A stretch of 13,595 bases of DNA from Prevotella sp. UBA1378 (lineage in GTDB: Bacteria; Bacteroidota; Bacteroidia; Bacteroidales; Bacteroidaceae). Location: NCBI GenBank assembly GCA_002305505.1, contig DBRC01000022.1:47177-60771 (forward strand), read 5' to 3'. Below are positions 1 through 6,715 of this stretch, piece by piece; the first letter of the stretch is position 1, and every line of letters begins with the position of its first letter. Under the pieces are notes generated by a model. It made no database searches and was not told the DNA's origin. It worked only from the letters and a program-made list of their open reading frames with translations. Made by a program: the position numbers and the translations under genes.

Positions 1-162
1 AATCTCGGAAATATTGCAATATTTGTTTCCGCTGCGGCGGTGATCATCTACCATGAACGCAACCGTTGGCGGACAACGGGCAACAGGGGTATATCCTCCG
101 CCTTGCAACGGAACTTGGTTGGCTTATCCCAGACCGGGTCATTGCTGCCGGAGACCGGCTAA
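1..162 (+). CDS. C-terminal fragment of an unrecognised, possibly membrane protein
   Basis: Frame 1 is open from the window edge and ends at TAA (160-162), giving 53 residues; the other two plus frames hit stops within about 55 bases. The fragment begins with a hydrophobic stretch (residues 4-17, IAIFVSAAAVII) followed by a basic tail (YHERNRWR), as expected for a last membrane helix followed by a cytoplasmic end. I do not recognise the family. The end overlaps the tail of the small minus-strand frame at 139-363, which lowers confidence in one of the two. Its start lies outside the window. Confidence 0.35.
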   Translation, partial: NLGNIAIFVSAAAVIIYHERNRWRTTGNRGISSALQRNLVGLSQTGSLLPETG

Positions 163-363
163 TTCATCCGGCGACATCCTTTGCAGGGTTGATATACAGT
201 AAGCAGGCACGCCGTTTGATTTCACACCCAGCAAGGAGATAGCGTAGATGTAGTATTTCCCGTTGGGGCAGTTAAGATGGCTGAACAGCTGTAGTTCCGT
301 GGCATCGCCAATCCTGATGCAGCCCGTCTCTTCATCGTAAGTATACCCATGGTCTGTACGCAC
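139..363 (-). CDS. Small hypothetical protein, 74 aa
   Basis: This minus-strand frame begins at a GTG (363) and ends at TGA. It encodes a well-mixed, protein-like sequence (VRTDHGYTYDEETG near the start, MSPDELAGLRQQ at the end) with third-position G/C preference like the surrounding genes. I do not recognise the family and see no signal peptide or membrane helix. The start is uncertain: the frame is open upstream only to a stop at 403-405 and has no ATG there. An overlapping frame beginning with ATG at 443 encodes a Cys-rich start (MCCKYCGRNPFTGKKYG), and a single -1 shift near 362-366 would join the two into about 100 residues. The gene may therefore be frameshifted, or the ATG frame may be chance. 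Confidence 0.4.
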   Translation of the reverse strand: MRTDHGYTYDEETGCIRIGDATELQLFSHLNCPNGKYYIYAISLLGVKSNGVPAYCISTLQRMSPDELAGLRQQ

Positions 364-510
364 CAGTCCTTGGTTGAAAACTTGCTTGCTGCACCGTATT
401 TTTTACCCGTAAATGGGTTCCGTCCGCAATATTTGCAGCACATCGGCTGATGTTTGGCAGGAATCTTCGTTTTTTTGGCCGGACAAGCTTATAATATCAG
501 AAAAATTACC

Positions 511-518
511 TAAATTTG
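511..518 (+). promoter_or_regulatory. -7 box of the miaA promoter
   Basis: TAAATTTG matches the Bacteroidota TAnnTTTG -7 element. The expected start of transcription is near 522, giving a leader of about 24 bases before the miaA ATG. The -33 element 19 bases upstream is poor (CTTA at 488-491 instead of TTTG). Confidence 0.6.
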
Positions 519-545
519 CATCGCATAGTCTAAACATAGCTCAAT

Positions 546-1469
546 ATGTCTACAAATCGGATGATAACGGTATTAGGGCCCACGGCCAGCGGGAAGACAC
601 CATTGGCAGTTGCCTTGGCGAAGAAGGTAGGCGCCGAGATAATCAGTGCCGACTCCCGGCAGGTGTACCGGCGCATGGATATCGGCACGGGGAAAGACTT
701 GGGCGACTATGACGGCGTGCCCTATCATCTGATAGATATATGCGAGCCCGGAACAAAATACAATCTCTTTCAGTATCAACACGATTTCATGGAGGCTTAC
801 GACGGCATCAGGGGCAGGGGGGCACGGCCGATTCTCTGTGGCGGGACGGGGCTTTATATCGAGGCCGTGCTGAAGGGATATTCGCTGTCGCCCGTGCCGC
901 AGAACCCGGAACTGAGGGCAAGGCTCGAAGGGAAAACGCTCGGCGAACTGACGGAAATGCTCGCTGACCTGAAAAGGAAGACCGGGGCCGCCATGCACAA
1001 CACTACCGACGTAGACAGCAGGCAGAGGGCCATCCGTGCCATCGAGATAGAAGAGCACAGCCTGCATGCACCTGTACCGGAGCGCATAATGCCGCCCATC
1101 GACTCGCTGATTATCGGCGTGGCGGTCGACCGCGAAGAGCGGAGGAGGAGGATTACGCGCCGGCTGGAACGGCGTATGGGCGAGGGAATGGCAGACGAGG
1201 TGAAGGCTTTGCTCGACAGCGGTATACCGGCAGAGGATTTAATCTATTACGGGCTGGAATATAAATACATCACCGAGTACGTCATCGGGAAGACCACCTA
1301 CGACGAAATGTTCAAGGGATTGGAGATAGCCATCCACCAGTTTGCGAAGCGGCAGATGACATGGTTCAGGGGGATGGAACGCCGCGGGTTCACCATCCAC
1401 TGGATTGACGCGGCACAGCCGATGGGAAAAAAGGTGGGACAGGCGGAACGTTTGATATTTGGCGTTTAG
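546..1469 (+). CDS. miaA: tRNA dimethylallyltransferase MiaA
   Basis: MiaA transfers a dimethylallyl group from DMAPP to N6 of adenosine 37 in tRNAs that read codons starting with U, the first step of ms2i6A formation in the cytoplasm. The 307-residue length is normal. Visible motifs are the P-loop GPTASGKT (residues 11-18), the tRNA/DMAPP-binding SADSRQVYRRMDIGTGK segment (34-50), HLID (61-64), CGGTGLYIEAVL (98-109) and the C-terminal KRQMTWFR (268-275). Just before that C-terminal motif the sequence reads YYGLEYKY where many MiaA proteins have a G-Y-[RK]-[EQ] motif. Bacteroidota often carry two miaA paralogues, and this may mark one of them (inference from general knowledge). A -7 box lies at 511-518. 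The lipid-kinase gene follows after 17 bases, so the two are probably co-transcribed. The ATG at 546 is chosen because the P-loop begins 10 residues in, as usual. Confidence 0.95.
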   Translation: MSTNRMITVLGPTASGKTPLAVALAKKVGAEIISADSRQVYRRMDIGTGKDLGDYDGVPYHLIDICEPGTKYNLFQYQHDFMEAYDGIRGRGARPILCGGTGLYIEAVLKGYSLSPVPQNPELRARLEGKTLGELTEMLADLKRKTGAAMHNTTDVDSRQRAIRAIEIEEHSLHAPVPERIMPPIDSLIIGVAVDREERRRRITRRLERRMGEGMADEVKALLDSGIPAEDLIYYGLEYKYITEYVIGKTTYDEMFKGLEIAIHQFAKRQMTWFRGMERRGFTIHWIDAAQPMGKKVGQAERLIFGV

Positions 1470-1475
1470 GAAATC

Positions 1476-1482
1476 AGGAGGT
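1476..1482 (+). promoter_or_regulatory. Strong Shine-Dalgarno for the lipid kinase gene
   Basis: AGGAGGT ends 4 bases before the ATG at 1487. Such full anti-SD matches are uncommon in this phylum, where SD use is weak, and it fixes this start. The spacing is slightly short. Confidence 0.6.
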
Positions 1483-1486
1483 AATT

Positions 1487-2419
1487 ATGAATACGGAACT
1501 GGAAAAACGGTGGGGCATACTGTATTGCCCGAAAGGCAGGAAGGAGCATAAGAACTGGCGGAAGATACAGCGCGTGCTGGAAGAACGCAATGTACAGTAC
1601 GACTTTGTGCAGAGCGAATCGAGCAGCGGCGTGGAACGGCTGGTGAAGATGATGGTGAATAACGGCTATAAGACCATCATCATCGTGGGCGGCGACTCGG
1701 CGCTGAACGATGCCGTAAACTGCCTGATGGATTTCGAAAAACGCGTGCGCGACACGATAAGCCTCGGCATCATCCCGAACGGCGTGCTCAATGATTTTGC
1801 CCGTTTCTGGAACTTCAAGGAAAGCAATATAGAGCAGACGGTAGACTGGCTGCTCAAGCACCGGGTGCGCAAGGTGGATGCCGGCTGCGTGCGCTACAGG
1901 AACAAGAAGGGGGAGAGCTGCCACCGCTATTTCATGAATTGCGTGAATATCGGGCTGATTGCCGACATCATGAACCTGCGGCGGCAGACGCGCAGCATCC
2001 TCGGCTCGCGCACCTTGTCGTTCGTCGTGTCGCTCATCCTGATGGTCTTCCACCGCATGGAGTATAAGATGCACCTGAAAATCAATACCGACAGGATTCA
2101 GCGGAAGGTAATGACGGTATGTATCAGCAACGGCCCTGGCTACGGGCAGACACCCAATGCCGTTCCTTACAACGGGCTCCTGGATGTTTCCGTGGTTTAT
2201 CATGCGGAGATAGTACAGGTATTTGCCGGCTTATGGCTGCTGATAACAGGGCGCTTCCTGAACCACCGCAGCGTACACCCGTTCCGCACACGCGAGGTGC
2301 AGGTGGTGGAGGCCAGACATGCATTGGTGGGCATCGACGGGCGGCTGATGCGTACGCCCGTGGGCAGCTATAGGATAACGATTGAGCAAGAGGTGATAAA
2401 CTTCCTCATACCCGATTGA
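1487..2419 (+). CDS. Diacylglycerol/sphingosine-kinase-fold lipid kinase (YegS/DgkB/LCB5-like)
   Basis: The 310-residue protein has the two-domain layout of the DAGK_cat family, which phosphorylates lipid alcohols such as diacylglycerol with ATP at the inner face of the membrane. Residues 59-110 hold the nucleotide-binding part: NGYKTIIIVGGDSALND (59-75) and LGIIPNGVLNDFARFW (93-108). The C-terminal beta-rich half contains YGQTPNAVPYNGLLDV (219-234) and VGIDGRLM (281-288), matching the family's lipid-binding domain. Two core motifs depart from consensus: GGDG-T-x-N-E reads GGDSALND, and PxGTGNDFAR reads PNGVLNDFAR. Either the ATP loop is adapted in this lineage or the substrate or activity differs. 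It follows miaA by 17 bases behind a strong Shine-Dalgarno sequence and converges on the Crp-type gene 23 bases away. The family call is firm; the substrate is unknown. Confidence 0.85.
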   Translation: MNTELEKRWGILYCPKGRKEHKNWRKIQRVLEERNVQYDFVQSESSSGVERLVKMMVNNGYKTIIIVGGDSALNDAVNCLMDFEKRVRDTISLGIIPNGVLNDFARFWNFKESNIEQTVDWLLKHRVRKVDAGCVRYRNKKGESCHRYFMNCVNIGLIADIMNLRRQTRSILGSRTLSFVVSLILMVFHRMEYKMHLKINTDRIQRKVMTVCISNGPGYGQTPNAVPYNGLLDVSVVYHAEIVQVFAGLWLLITGRFLNHRSVHPFRTREVQVVEARHALVGIDGRLMRTPVGSYRITIEQEVINFLIPD

Positions 2420-2442
2420 TGCGGGGGGGCATGCGGCAGGAT

Positions 2443-3147
2443 TCAGCCGAGCTTCGACACCTTGCGCAGCTCTTCGTCTTCGATAATCTTGATTTTCCGG
2501 CCGTCGATGGCGATAAGGTTTTCAGCGGCAAACGACGAGAGCGTGCGTATGGCGTTGCTGGTCGTCATGTTCGACAGGCTGGCTAAATCCTCCCGGCTCA
2601 GGTAGATGCTGAGCGTAGAGCCGTCTTCCTCCACGCCATACTTATCCTTTAAGGCAACCAGCGATTCGGCCAAGCGCCCGCGTATGTGCTTCTGCGTGAG
2701 GCTGATGAGACGCATGTCGGCCAGACCCAGCATGGAGGACAGCTGTTTGATGAAAAAAATGGCAATGCTGCTGTTGGCACGAATCAGTTGCCTTACCACT
2801 TCAATAGGGATTGAACATACCACAGAGGGCTCAAATGCCGAGGCGCTCATGATATAGTTTTCGTTGGCGAAGGCTGCACGGTAAGCGAAAAAGCCCATCT
2901 CGTTCACCATCCTCACGATTTGGCTCCGGCCTCCGATACCGTCGCGGTATATCTTTACTTTCCCGCTGATGAGGCACATCAGGTGGCTCGGCGTATCGCC
3001 CGAACAGAAAATGTTCTCGTTCTTCCGGTACTCATGTATGGTAATGCTCTCTATAAGATTGCTGCGTTGCACTTCCGTCAGGGGTTCCCATAAAACCCCC
3101 ATCGACTCAGCAATCTTATATTTATCAATGTCGTTTCTTTCTACCAT
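2443..3147 (-). CDS. Crp/Fnr-family transcription regulator
   Basis: This 234-residue protein has an N-terminal cyclic-nucleotide-binding-type beta-roll (about 20-120; ENIFCSGDTPSHLMCLISGKV at 44-64 is the typical first strands and glycine turn). A long dimerisation helix follows (about 124-150), then a C-terminal winged helix with helix-turn-helix LSREDLASLSNMTTSNAIRTLSSF (183-206). No Fnr-type cysteine cluster at the N-terminus is visible, so it is not an obvious Fe-S oxygen sensor; the ligand is unknown. The ATG at 3147 is preceded by a good -7 box (3174-3181). It is divergent from the glycogen cluster, with 252 bases between the starts, which suggests but does not prove that it controls that cluster and its own gene. 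Its 3' end nearly abuts the convergent lipid-kinase gene. Confidence 0.93.
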   Translation of the reverse strand: MVERNDIDKYKIAESMGVLWEPLTEVQRSNLIESITIHEYRKNENIFCSGDTPSHLMCLISGKVKIYRDGIGGRSQIVRMVNEMGFFAYRAAFANENYIMSASAFEPSVVCSIPIEVVRQLIRANSSIAIFFIKQLSSMLGLADMRLISLTQKHIRGRLAESLVALKDKYGVEEDGSTLSIYLSREDLASLSNMTTSNAIRTLSSFAAENLIAIDGRKIKIIEDEELRKVSKLG

Positions 3148-3173
3148 ACCTTATTGAAGCTGCTTATTTTCTG

Positions 3174-3181
3174 CAAAAGTA
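3174..3181 (-). promoter_or_regulatory. -7 box of the Crp-family gene promoter
   Basis: On the minus strand, TACTTTTG matches TAnnTTTG. Transcription would start near 3170, leaving a leader of about 22 bases. No TTTG sits at the ideal -33 distance, although a T-tract (complement of the A run at 3184-3191) lies between the two positions. Confidence 0.6.
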
Positions 3182-3208
3182 CGAAAAAAAAGACGAATAC
3201 CGGCCGGA

Positions 3209-3234
3209 TTTGCGTGAAATATGTTCTACACAAA
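3209..3234. promoter_or_regulatory. Candidate operator: imperfect inverted repeat
   Basis: TTTGCGTG and TACACAAA flank a 10-base spacer and pair at 6 of 8 positions. The element lies between the two divergent promoters, 28 bases upstream of the regulator's -7 box and about 43 bases upstream of the glycogen promoter's -33 box. That is a plausible place for a Crp-type dimer. The assignment rests only on symmetry and position; an AT-rich region can give such repeats by chance. Confidence 0.25.
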
Positions 3235-3276
3235 TAAAAAAACATCTTGCTATTTCGAAAATATTCAGCTATTTAT

Positions 3277-3307
3277 TTTGTTTTCACAACGAAATTGATT
3301 ACTTTTG
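3277..3307 (+). promoter_or_regulatory. Consensus Bacteroidota promoter of the glycogen cluster
   Basis: TTTG (3277-3280), exactly 19 bases, then TACTTTTG (3300-3307) match the -33/-7 consensus of Bacteroides housekeeping promoters completely. Transcription should start near 3311, giving an untranslated leader of about 89 bases before the debranching-enzyme ATG, with AGGAG at 3393-3397 just upstream of that ATG. This is the best promoter in the window. Confidence 0.8.
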
Positions 3308-3399
3308 GAAAGGAATTGGAAAATTGCCCGGAAGGGCAGTTGGTCTTACCTTAGAGAATCATAACGAAAACTACGAATTAAAACCTTAATATAGGAGCT

Positions 3400-5349
3400 A
3401 TGAGTTATTTACGATTTGAAAAAGCTGTAATGACGAACTTAGAGGAATCCCTCCGTCGTGAATTGCTTCGTACAAACCGTTCGGGCGCGTATTCGAGTTC
3501 TACGCTGGTAGACTGCAATACGCGCAAGTATCATGGCCTGTTGGTGGTTCCCGTACCGGAACTCGATGACGAAAACCACGTCCTGCTTTCGTCGCTCGAC
3601 GTAACGGTCATTCAGCACGGAGCTGAATTTAATCTGGGTATCCATAAATATCAGGGCAATAATTACAGTCCGAAAGGTCACAAGTACATCAGGGAGTTTG
3701 ATTGCGATGTCGTGCCCACCACTTTATATCGTGTCGGCGGCGTCTTGTTGAAAAAGGAAGTGGTATTCCAGCATTATGAAGACCGCATACTGATCCGCTA
3801 CACTCTGGTGGATGCACATTCGGCAACCACGCTGCGGTTCCGCCCGTTCCTTGCCTTCCGGAGCGCGCGCCAGTTTACGCACGAGAACTCCACGGCGAGC
3901 CGGGAGTACAGCCTGGTGGACAACGGCATCAAGACATGCATGTATGCCGGGTATCCTGATCTGTACATGCAATTCAACAAGAAGAACGAGTTCGTGTTCC
4001 AGCCCGACTGGTACCGGGGCGTGGAATACCCGAAAGAGCAGGAGCGCGGGTATGCATCGAATGAAGACCTATACGTGCCCGGCTATTTCGAAATGAGCAT
4101 CAAGAAGGGCGAAAGCGTGGTTTTCTCAGGCTCTACGTCGGCCATCAAGACGAGTACACTGAAAAGTTTGTTCCAGAAAGAGGTGGAAGACCGCGCCCCG
4201 CGCGATAACTTCTTCCATTGCCTGGTGAACGCTGCCCATCAGTTTCATAACAGGGAAGAGAACGGCGCCCGCTACCTGTTGGCGGGCTATCCGTGGTTTA
4301 AGTGCCGCGCCCGCGATATGTTTATCTCCCTCCCGGGCTTGACCTTGGCTATCGACGAGCAGGATTACTTCGAATTGGTAATGAAGACGGCCGAGAAAGG
4401 CTTGCGCGAGTTCATGCAGGAAAAGCCGCTGACGGTGAAGATTTACGAGCTCGACCAGCCCGACGTGCTCCTTTGGGCTGTATGGGCCGTGCAGCAATAT
4501 GCCAAGTATGCCGGGAAGGAAAAGTGTTATCAGATGTACGGCAGGCTGGTGAAAGACATTGTCGACTATATTATAGAAGGGAAACATCCGAATTTGCGGC
4601 TCGACGACAACGGGCTGTTGTACACCAACGGGAAAGAGAAGGCCGTAACGTGGATGAACTCTACGGCCAACGGGCGCCCGGTTGTGGCGCGTACAGGCTA
4701 CATCGTAGAGTTTAATGCGCTTTGGTACAATGCCTTGAGATTCGCAGCAGCCCAAGCGGCTGAGAACGGAAAGGGTGAGCTTGCCGAGGACTTGGAGGGG
4801 CGCGCCGAAGTTTGCAGGGTATCGTTTGTCGACACGTTCCTGAATGAATACGGCTACCTGCTCGACTATGTCGACGGAAACATGATGGACTGGAGCGTGC
4901 GACCGAACATGATATTCCCCGTGGCATTTGATTATTCGCCGCTGAACCAGGAACAGAAGAAAGGCGTGCTCGACGTCTGCACACGCGAACTGCTCACGCC
5001 AAAAGGCCTGCGTTCGTTATCCCCGAAAAGCGGAGGCTACAACCCAATGTATGTAGGGCAGCAGGCGCAGCGCGACTATGCTTACCATCAAGGCACGGCC
5101 TGGCCATGGCTGGGCGGGTTTTATATGGAAGCTTGCCTGAAGCTTTATAAGCGTACACGGCTAAGCTTCATAGAGCGCCAGATGGTGGGGTATGAGGACG
5201 AGATGAGCTGCCATGCGCTGGGCACGATATCCGAGCTCTTCGACGGCAACCCGCCATTCCACGGGCGCGGAGCCATGTCGTTCGCAATGAATGTTGCTGA
5301 AGTTTTGCGTACACTGAAGCTGTTGGAAAAATATACCTATCAAAAATAA
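3400..5349 (+). CDS. Glycogen debranching enzyme (amylo-alpha-1,6-glucosidase, GH133 type)
   Basis: The enzyme hydrolyses alpha-1,6 branch stubs during glycogen breakdown in the cytoplasm. The 649 residues comprise the bacterial GDE N-terminal beta domain (about 1-255; SGAYSSSTLVDCNTRKYHGLL at 28-48 is its signature) and an (alpha/alpha)6 catalytic domain (about 270-640). The latter shows AGYPWF (295-300), RDMFISLPGLTL (305-316), VEFNALWYNAL (436-446), GLRSLSP (536-542), AYHQGTAWPWLGGF (561-574) and ISELFDGNPPF (610-620). Several normally conserved positions differ: GYPWFGDWGRD reads GYPWFKCRARD, TWMD reads TWMN (N420), and the HPRGCxxQAW-like end reads HGRGAMSFAM. If Asp of TWMD is the acid/base residue, as I recall for eukaryotic debrancher homologues, activity may be reduced or changed. 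It is the first gene of the glycogen unit, behind a consensus promoter and divergent from the Crp-type regulator. Confidence 0.93.
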   Translation: MSYLRFEKAVMTNLEESLRRELLRTNRSGAYSSSTLVDCNTRKYHGLLVVPVPELDDENHVLLSSLDVTVIQHGAEFNLGIHKYQGNNYSPKGHKYIREFDCDVVPTTLYRVGGVLLKKEVVFQHYEDRILIRYTLVDAHSATTLRFRPFLAFRSARQFTHENSTASREYSLVDNGIKTCMYAGYPDLYMQFNKKNEFVFQPDWYRGVEYPKEQERGYASNEDLYVPGYFEMSIKKGESVVFSGSTSAIKTSTLKSLFQKEVEDRAPRDNFFHCLVNAAHQFHNREENGARYLLAGYPWFKCRARDMFISLPGLTLAIDEQDYFELVMKTAEKGLREFMQEKPLTVKIYELDQPDVLLWAVWAVQQYAKYAGKEKCYQMYGRLVKDIVDYIIEGKHPNLRLDDNGLLYTNGKEKAVTWMNSTANGRPVVARTGYIVEFNALWYNALRFAAAQAAENGKGELAEDLEGRAEVCRVSFVDTFLNEYGYLLDYVDGNMMDWSVRPNMIFPVAFDYSPLNQEQKKGVLDVCTRELLTPKGLRSLSPKSGGYNPMYVGQQAQRDYAYHQGTAWPWLGGFYMEACLKLYKRTRLSFIERQMVGYEDEMSCHALGTISELFDGNPPFHGRGAMSFAMNVAEVLRTLKLLEKYTYQK

Positions 5350-5350
5350 C

Positions 5351-5396
5351 GCCGGGCATCTGGCGCCTCCGCCCCCGGAGCGCGCCGGTGCCGGGC
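5351..5396 (+). promoter_or_regulatory. GC-rich intercistronic hairpin between debranching enzyme and glycosyltransferase genes
   Basis: GGCGCCTCCG (5362-5371) pairs with CGGAGCGCGCC (5376-5386) around a four-C loop: 10 base pairs with one bulged C at 5381. The hairpin is flanked by a direct repeat GCCGGGC (5351-5357 and 5390-5396). No T-run follows, so it is not a classical terminator. It may be an mRNA stability or processing element, or simply a structured spacer. Confidence 0.45.
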
Positions 5397-5414
5397 GCTA
5401 AACGGAATAAGACT

Positions 5415-6686
5415 ATGAAAGTACTAATGTTTGGATGGGAGTATCCCCCTCATGTATATGGCGGACTCGCCACAGCCAATTACGGAATATCCGAAGGCCT
5501 CCATGCACAGGGCGACATGGATATCACCTTGTGCCTGCCCAAGCCGTTCGGTGACGAAAGCCGCAATGCATGCCGCATCGTTGCCATGAATGCGGTGCCG
5601 ATAGCATGGCGCGATGTGGACTACGACTATGTGAAGCAGCGTGTAGGGAATATCATGGAGCCTGAGTATTACTACCGTTTGCGCGAGCATATCTATGCCG
5701 ATTTCAACTATATGAATGTGAACGACCTCGGGGCGATGGAGTTTGCCGGCGGTTATCCGGGCAATCTGCACGAGGAGATTAATAATTACTCGATTATTGC
5801 CGGGGTCGTGGCGCGCACAGAGGAGTTTGACATTATCCACGCACACGACTGGCTGACATATCCGGCCGGTATACATGCCAAGATGGTGAGCGGGAAACCG
5901 TTGTGCATCCATGTGCATGCCACCGATTTCGACCGTTCGCGCGGCAAGGTGAACCCCACCGTGTTCGGCATAGAGAAGAACGGCATGGATCAGGCCGATT
6001 GTATCATGTGTGTATCGGAGCTGACGCGGCAGACCGTGATTTACCAGTATCACCAGGACCCGCGTAAGGTGTTCACCGTGCACAATGCCGTTTATCCGCT
6101 GAAACAAGAATATCAGGACATACCGCGCCCCGACCATTCGCAGAGGGACAAGGTGGTGACTTTCCTCGGCCGGATTACGATGCAGAAAGGCCCCGAGTAT
6201 TTTGTCGAGGCAGCCAACATGGTGCTCCACCGCACGCGCAATGTACGCTTCTGCATGGCGGGCAGCGGAGATATGATGGATGCCATGATTTACCTGGCTG
6301 CCGAACGGGGCATAGCCGACCGTTTCCATTTCCCGGGATTCATGCGCGGCAAACAGGTGTATGAATGCCTGAAGGATTCCGATGTCTACGTCATGCCGTC
6401 GGTCAGCGAGCCGTTCGGCATCTCCCCTCTCGAGGCAATGCAGTGCGGCACCCCATCGATTATCTCGAAACAGAGCGGTTGCGCGGAGATACTTAATAAT
6501 TGTATCAAGGTAGACTACTGGGATATACATGCGCTGGCCGATGCCATCTACTCCATCTGTGCCAACGACAGCCTGTTCGGCTACCTGCAGGAAGAAGGCA
6601 AGAAAGAGGTCGACCGGATAACATGGGAAAAGGTGGGTGCATGGATTAAGGAACTGTACCTGCGCACGCTTGGCTGGGAACACTAA
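5415..6686 (+). CDS. Glycosyltransferase, GT4/GT5-like; probable glycogen synthase
   Basis: The 423-residue protein has the GT-B fold expected of retaining glycogen synthases and related transferases, which extend alpha-1,4-glucan from a nucleotide sugar in the cytoplasm. The N-terminal domain starts MKVLMFGWEYPPHVYGGL (1-18) with the glycine loop, and has HAHDW (142-146). The C-terminal domain carries LGRITMQKGPEYF (251-263; the GR...KG phosphate-binding pair), AGSGDM (282-287) and the donor-binding EPFGISPLEAM (332-342). The ATG at 5415 is preferred over an in-frame GTG at 5388 because the latter lies inside the GC-rich hairpin and would add nine non-family residues before the glycine loop. 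It sits 65 bases after the debranching gene and 29 before the GH57 gene, with no promoter seen between them, which implies one operon. The fold is sure; the acceptor (glycogen versus another glucan) is inferred from context. Confidence 0.9.
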   Translation: MKVLMFGWEYPPHVYGGLATANYGISEGLHAQGDMDITLCLPKPFGDESRNACRIVAMNAVPIAWRDVDYDYVKQRVGNIMEPEYYYRLREHIYADFNYMNVNDLGAMEFAGGYPGNLHEEINNYSIIAGVVARTEEFDIIHAHDWLTYPAGIHAKMVSGKPLCIHVHATDFDRSRGKVNPTVFGIEKNGMDQADCIMCVSELTRQTVIYQYHQDPRKVFTVHNAVYPLKQEYQDIPRPDHSQRDKVVTFLGRITMQKGPEYFVEAANMVLHRTRNVRFCMAGSGDMMDAMIYLAAERGIADRFHFPGFMRGKQVYECLKDSDVYVMPSVSEPFGISPLEAMQCGTPSIISKQSGCAEILNNCIKVDYWDIHALADAIYSICANDSLFGYLQEEGKKEVDRITWEKVGAWIKELYLRTLGWEH

Positions 6687-6715
6687 TAAACATTACTATA
6701 AAAAAACGAAGAATT

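Noticed and set aside
1..162. Assigning the left-edge fragment to PlsY or another named membrane protein
   Set aside because: The hydrophobic segment followed by YHERN is only superficially similar; 53 residues without a signature motif do not support a name.
1466..2203. 245-codon minus-strand frame over the lipid-kinase gene
   Set aside because: The plus-strand protein has family motifs across the same bases and a strong Shine-Dalgarno sequence; the antisense translation has no recognisable motif.
5362..5386. GC hairpin as an intrinsic terminator
   Set aside because: No T-run follows on either strand and two operon-like genes continue downstream.
5388..5414. GTG start for the glycosyltransferase
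   Set aside because: It lies in the GC-rich hairpin; the ATG at 5415 gives the standard family N-terminus.
5424..6683. Long open frame (419 codons) antisense to the glycosyltransferase
   Set aside because: It lies entirely inside a gene with clear GT-B motifs on the plus strand. Its translation is rich in His, Val and Ala without recognisable domains, typical of a mirror frame in G/C-ending codons.
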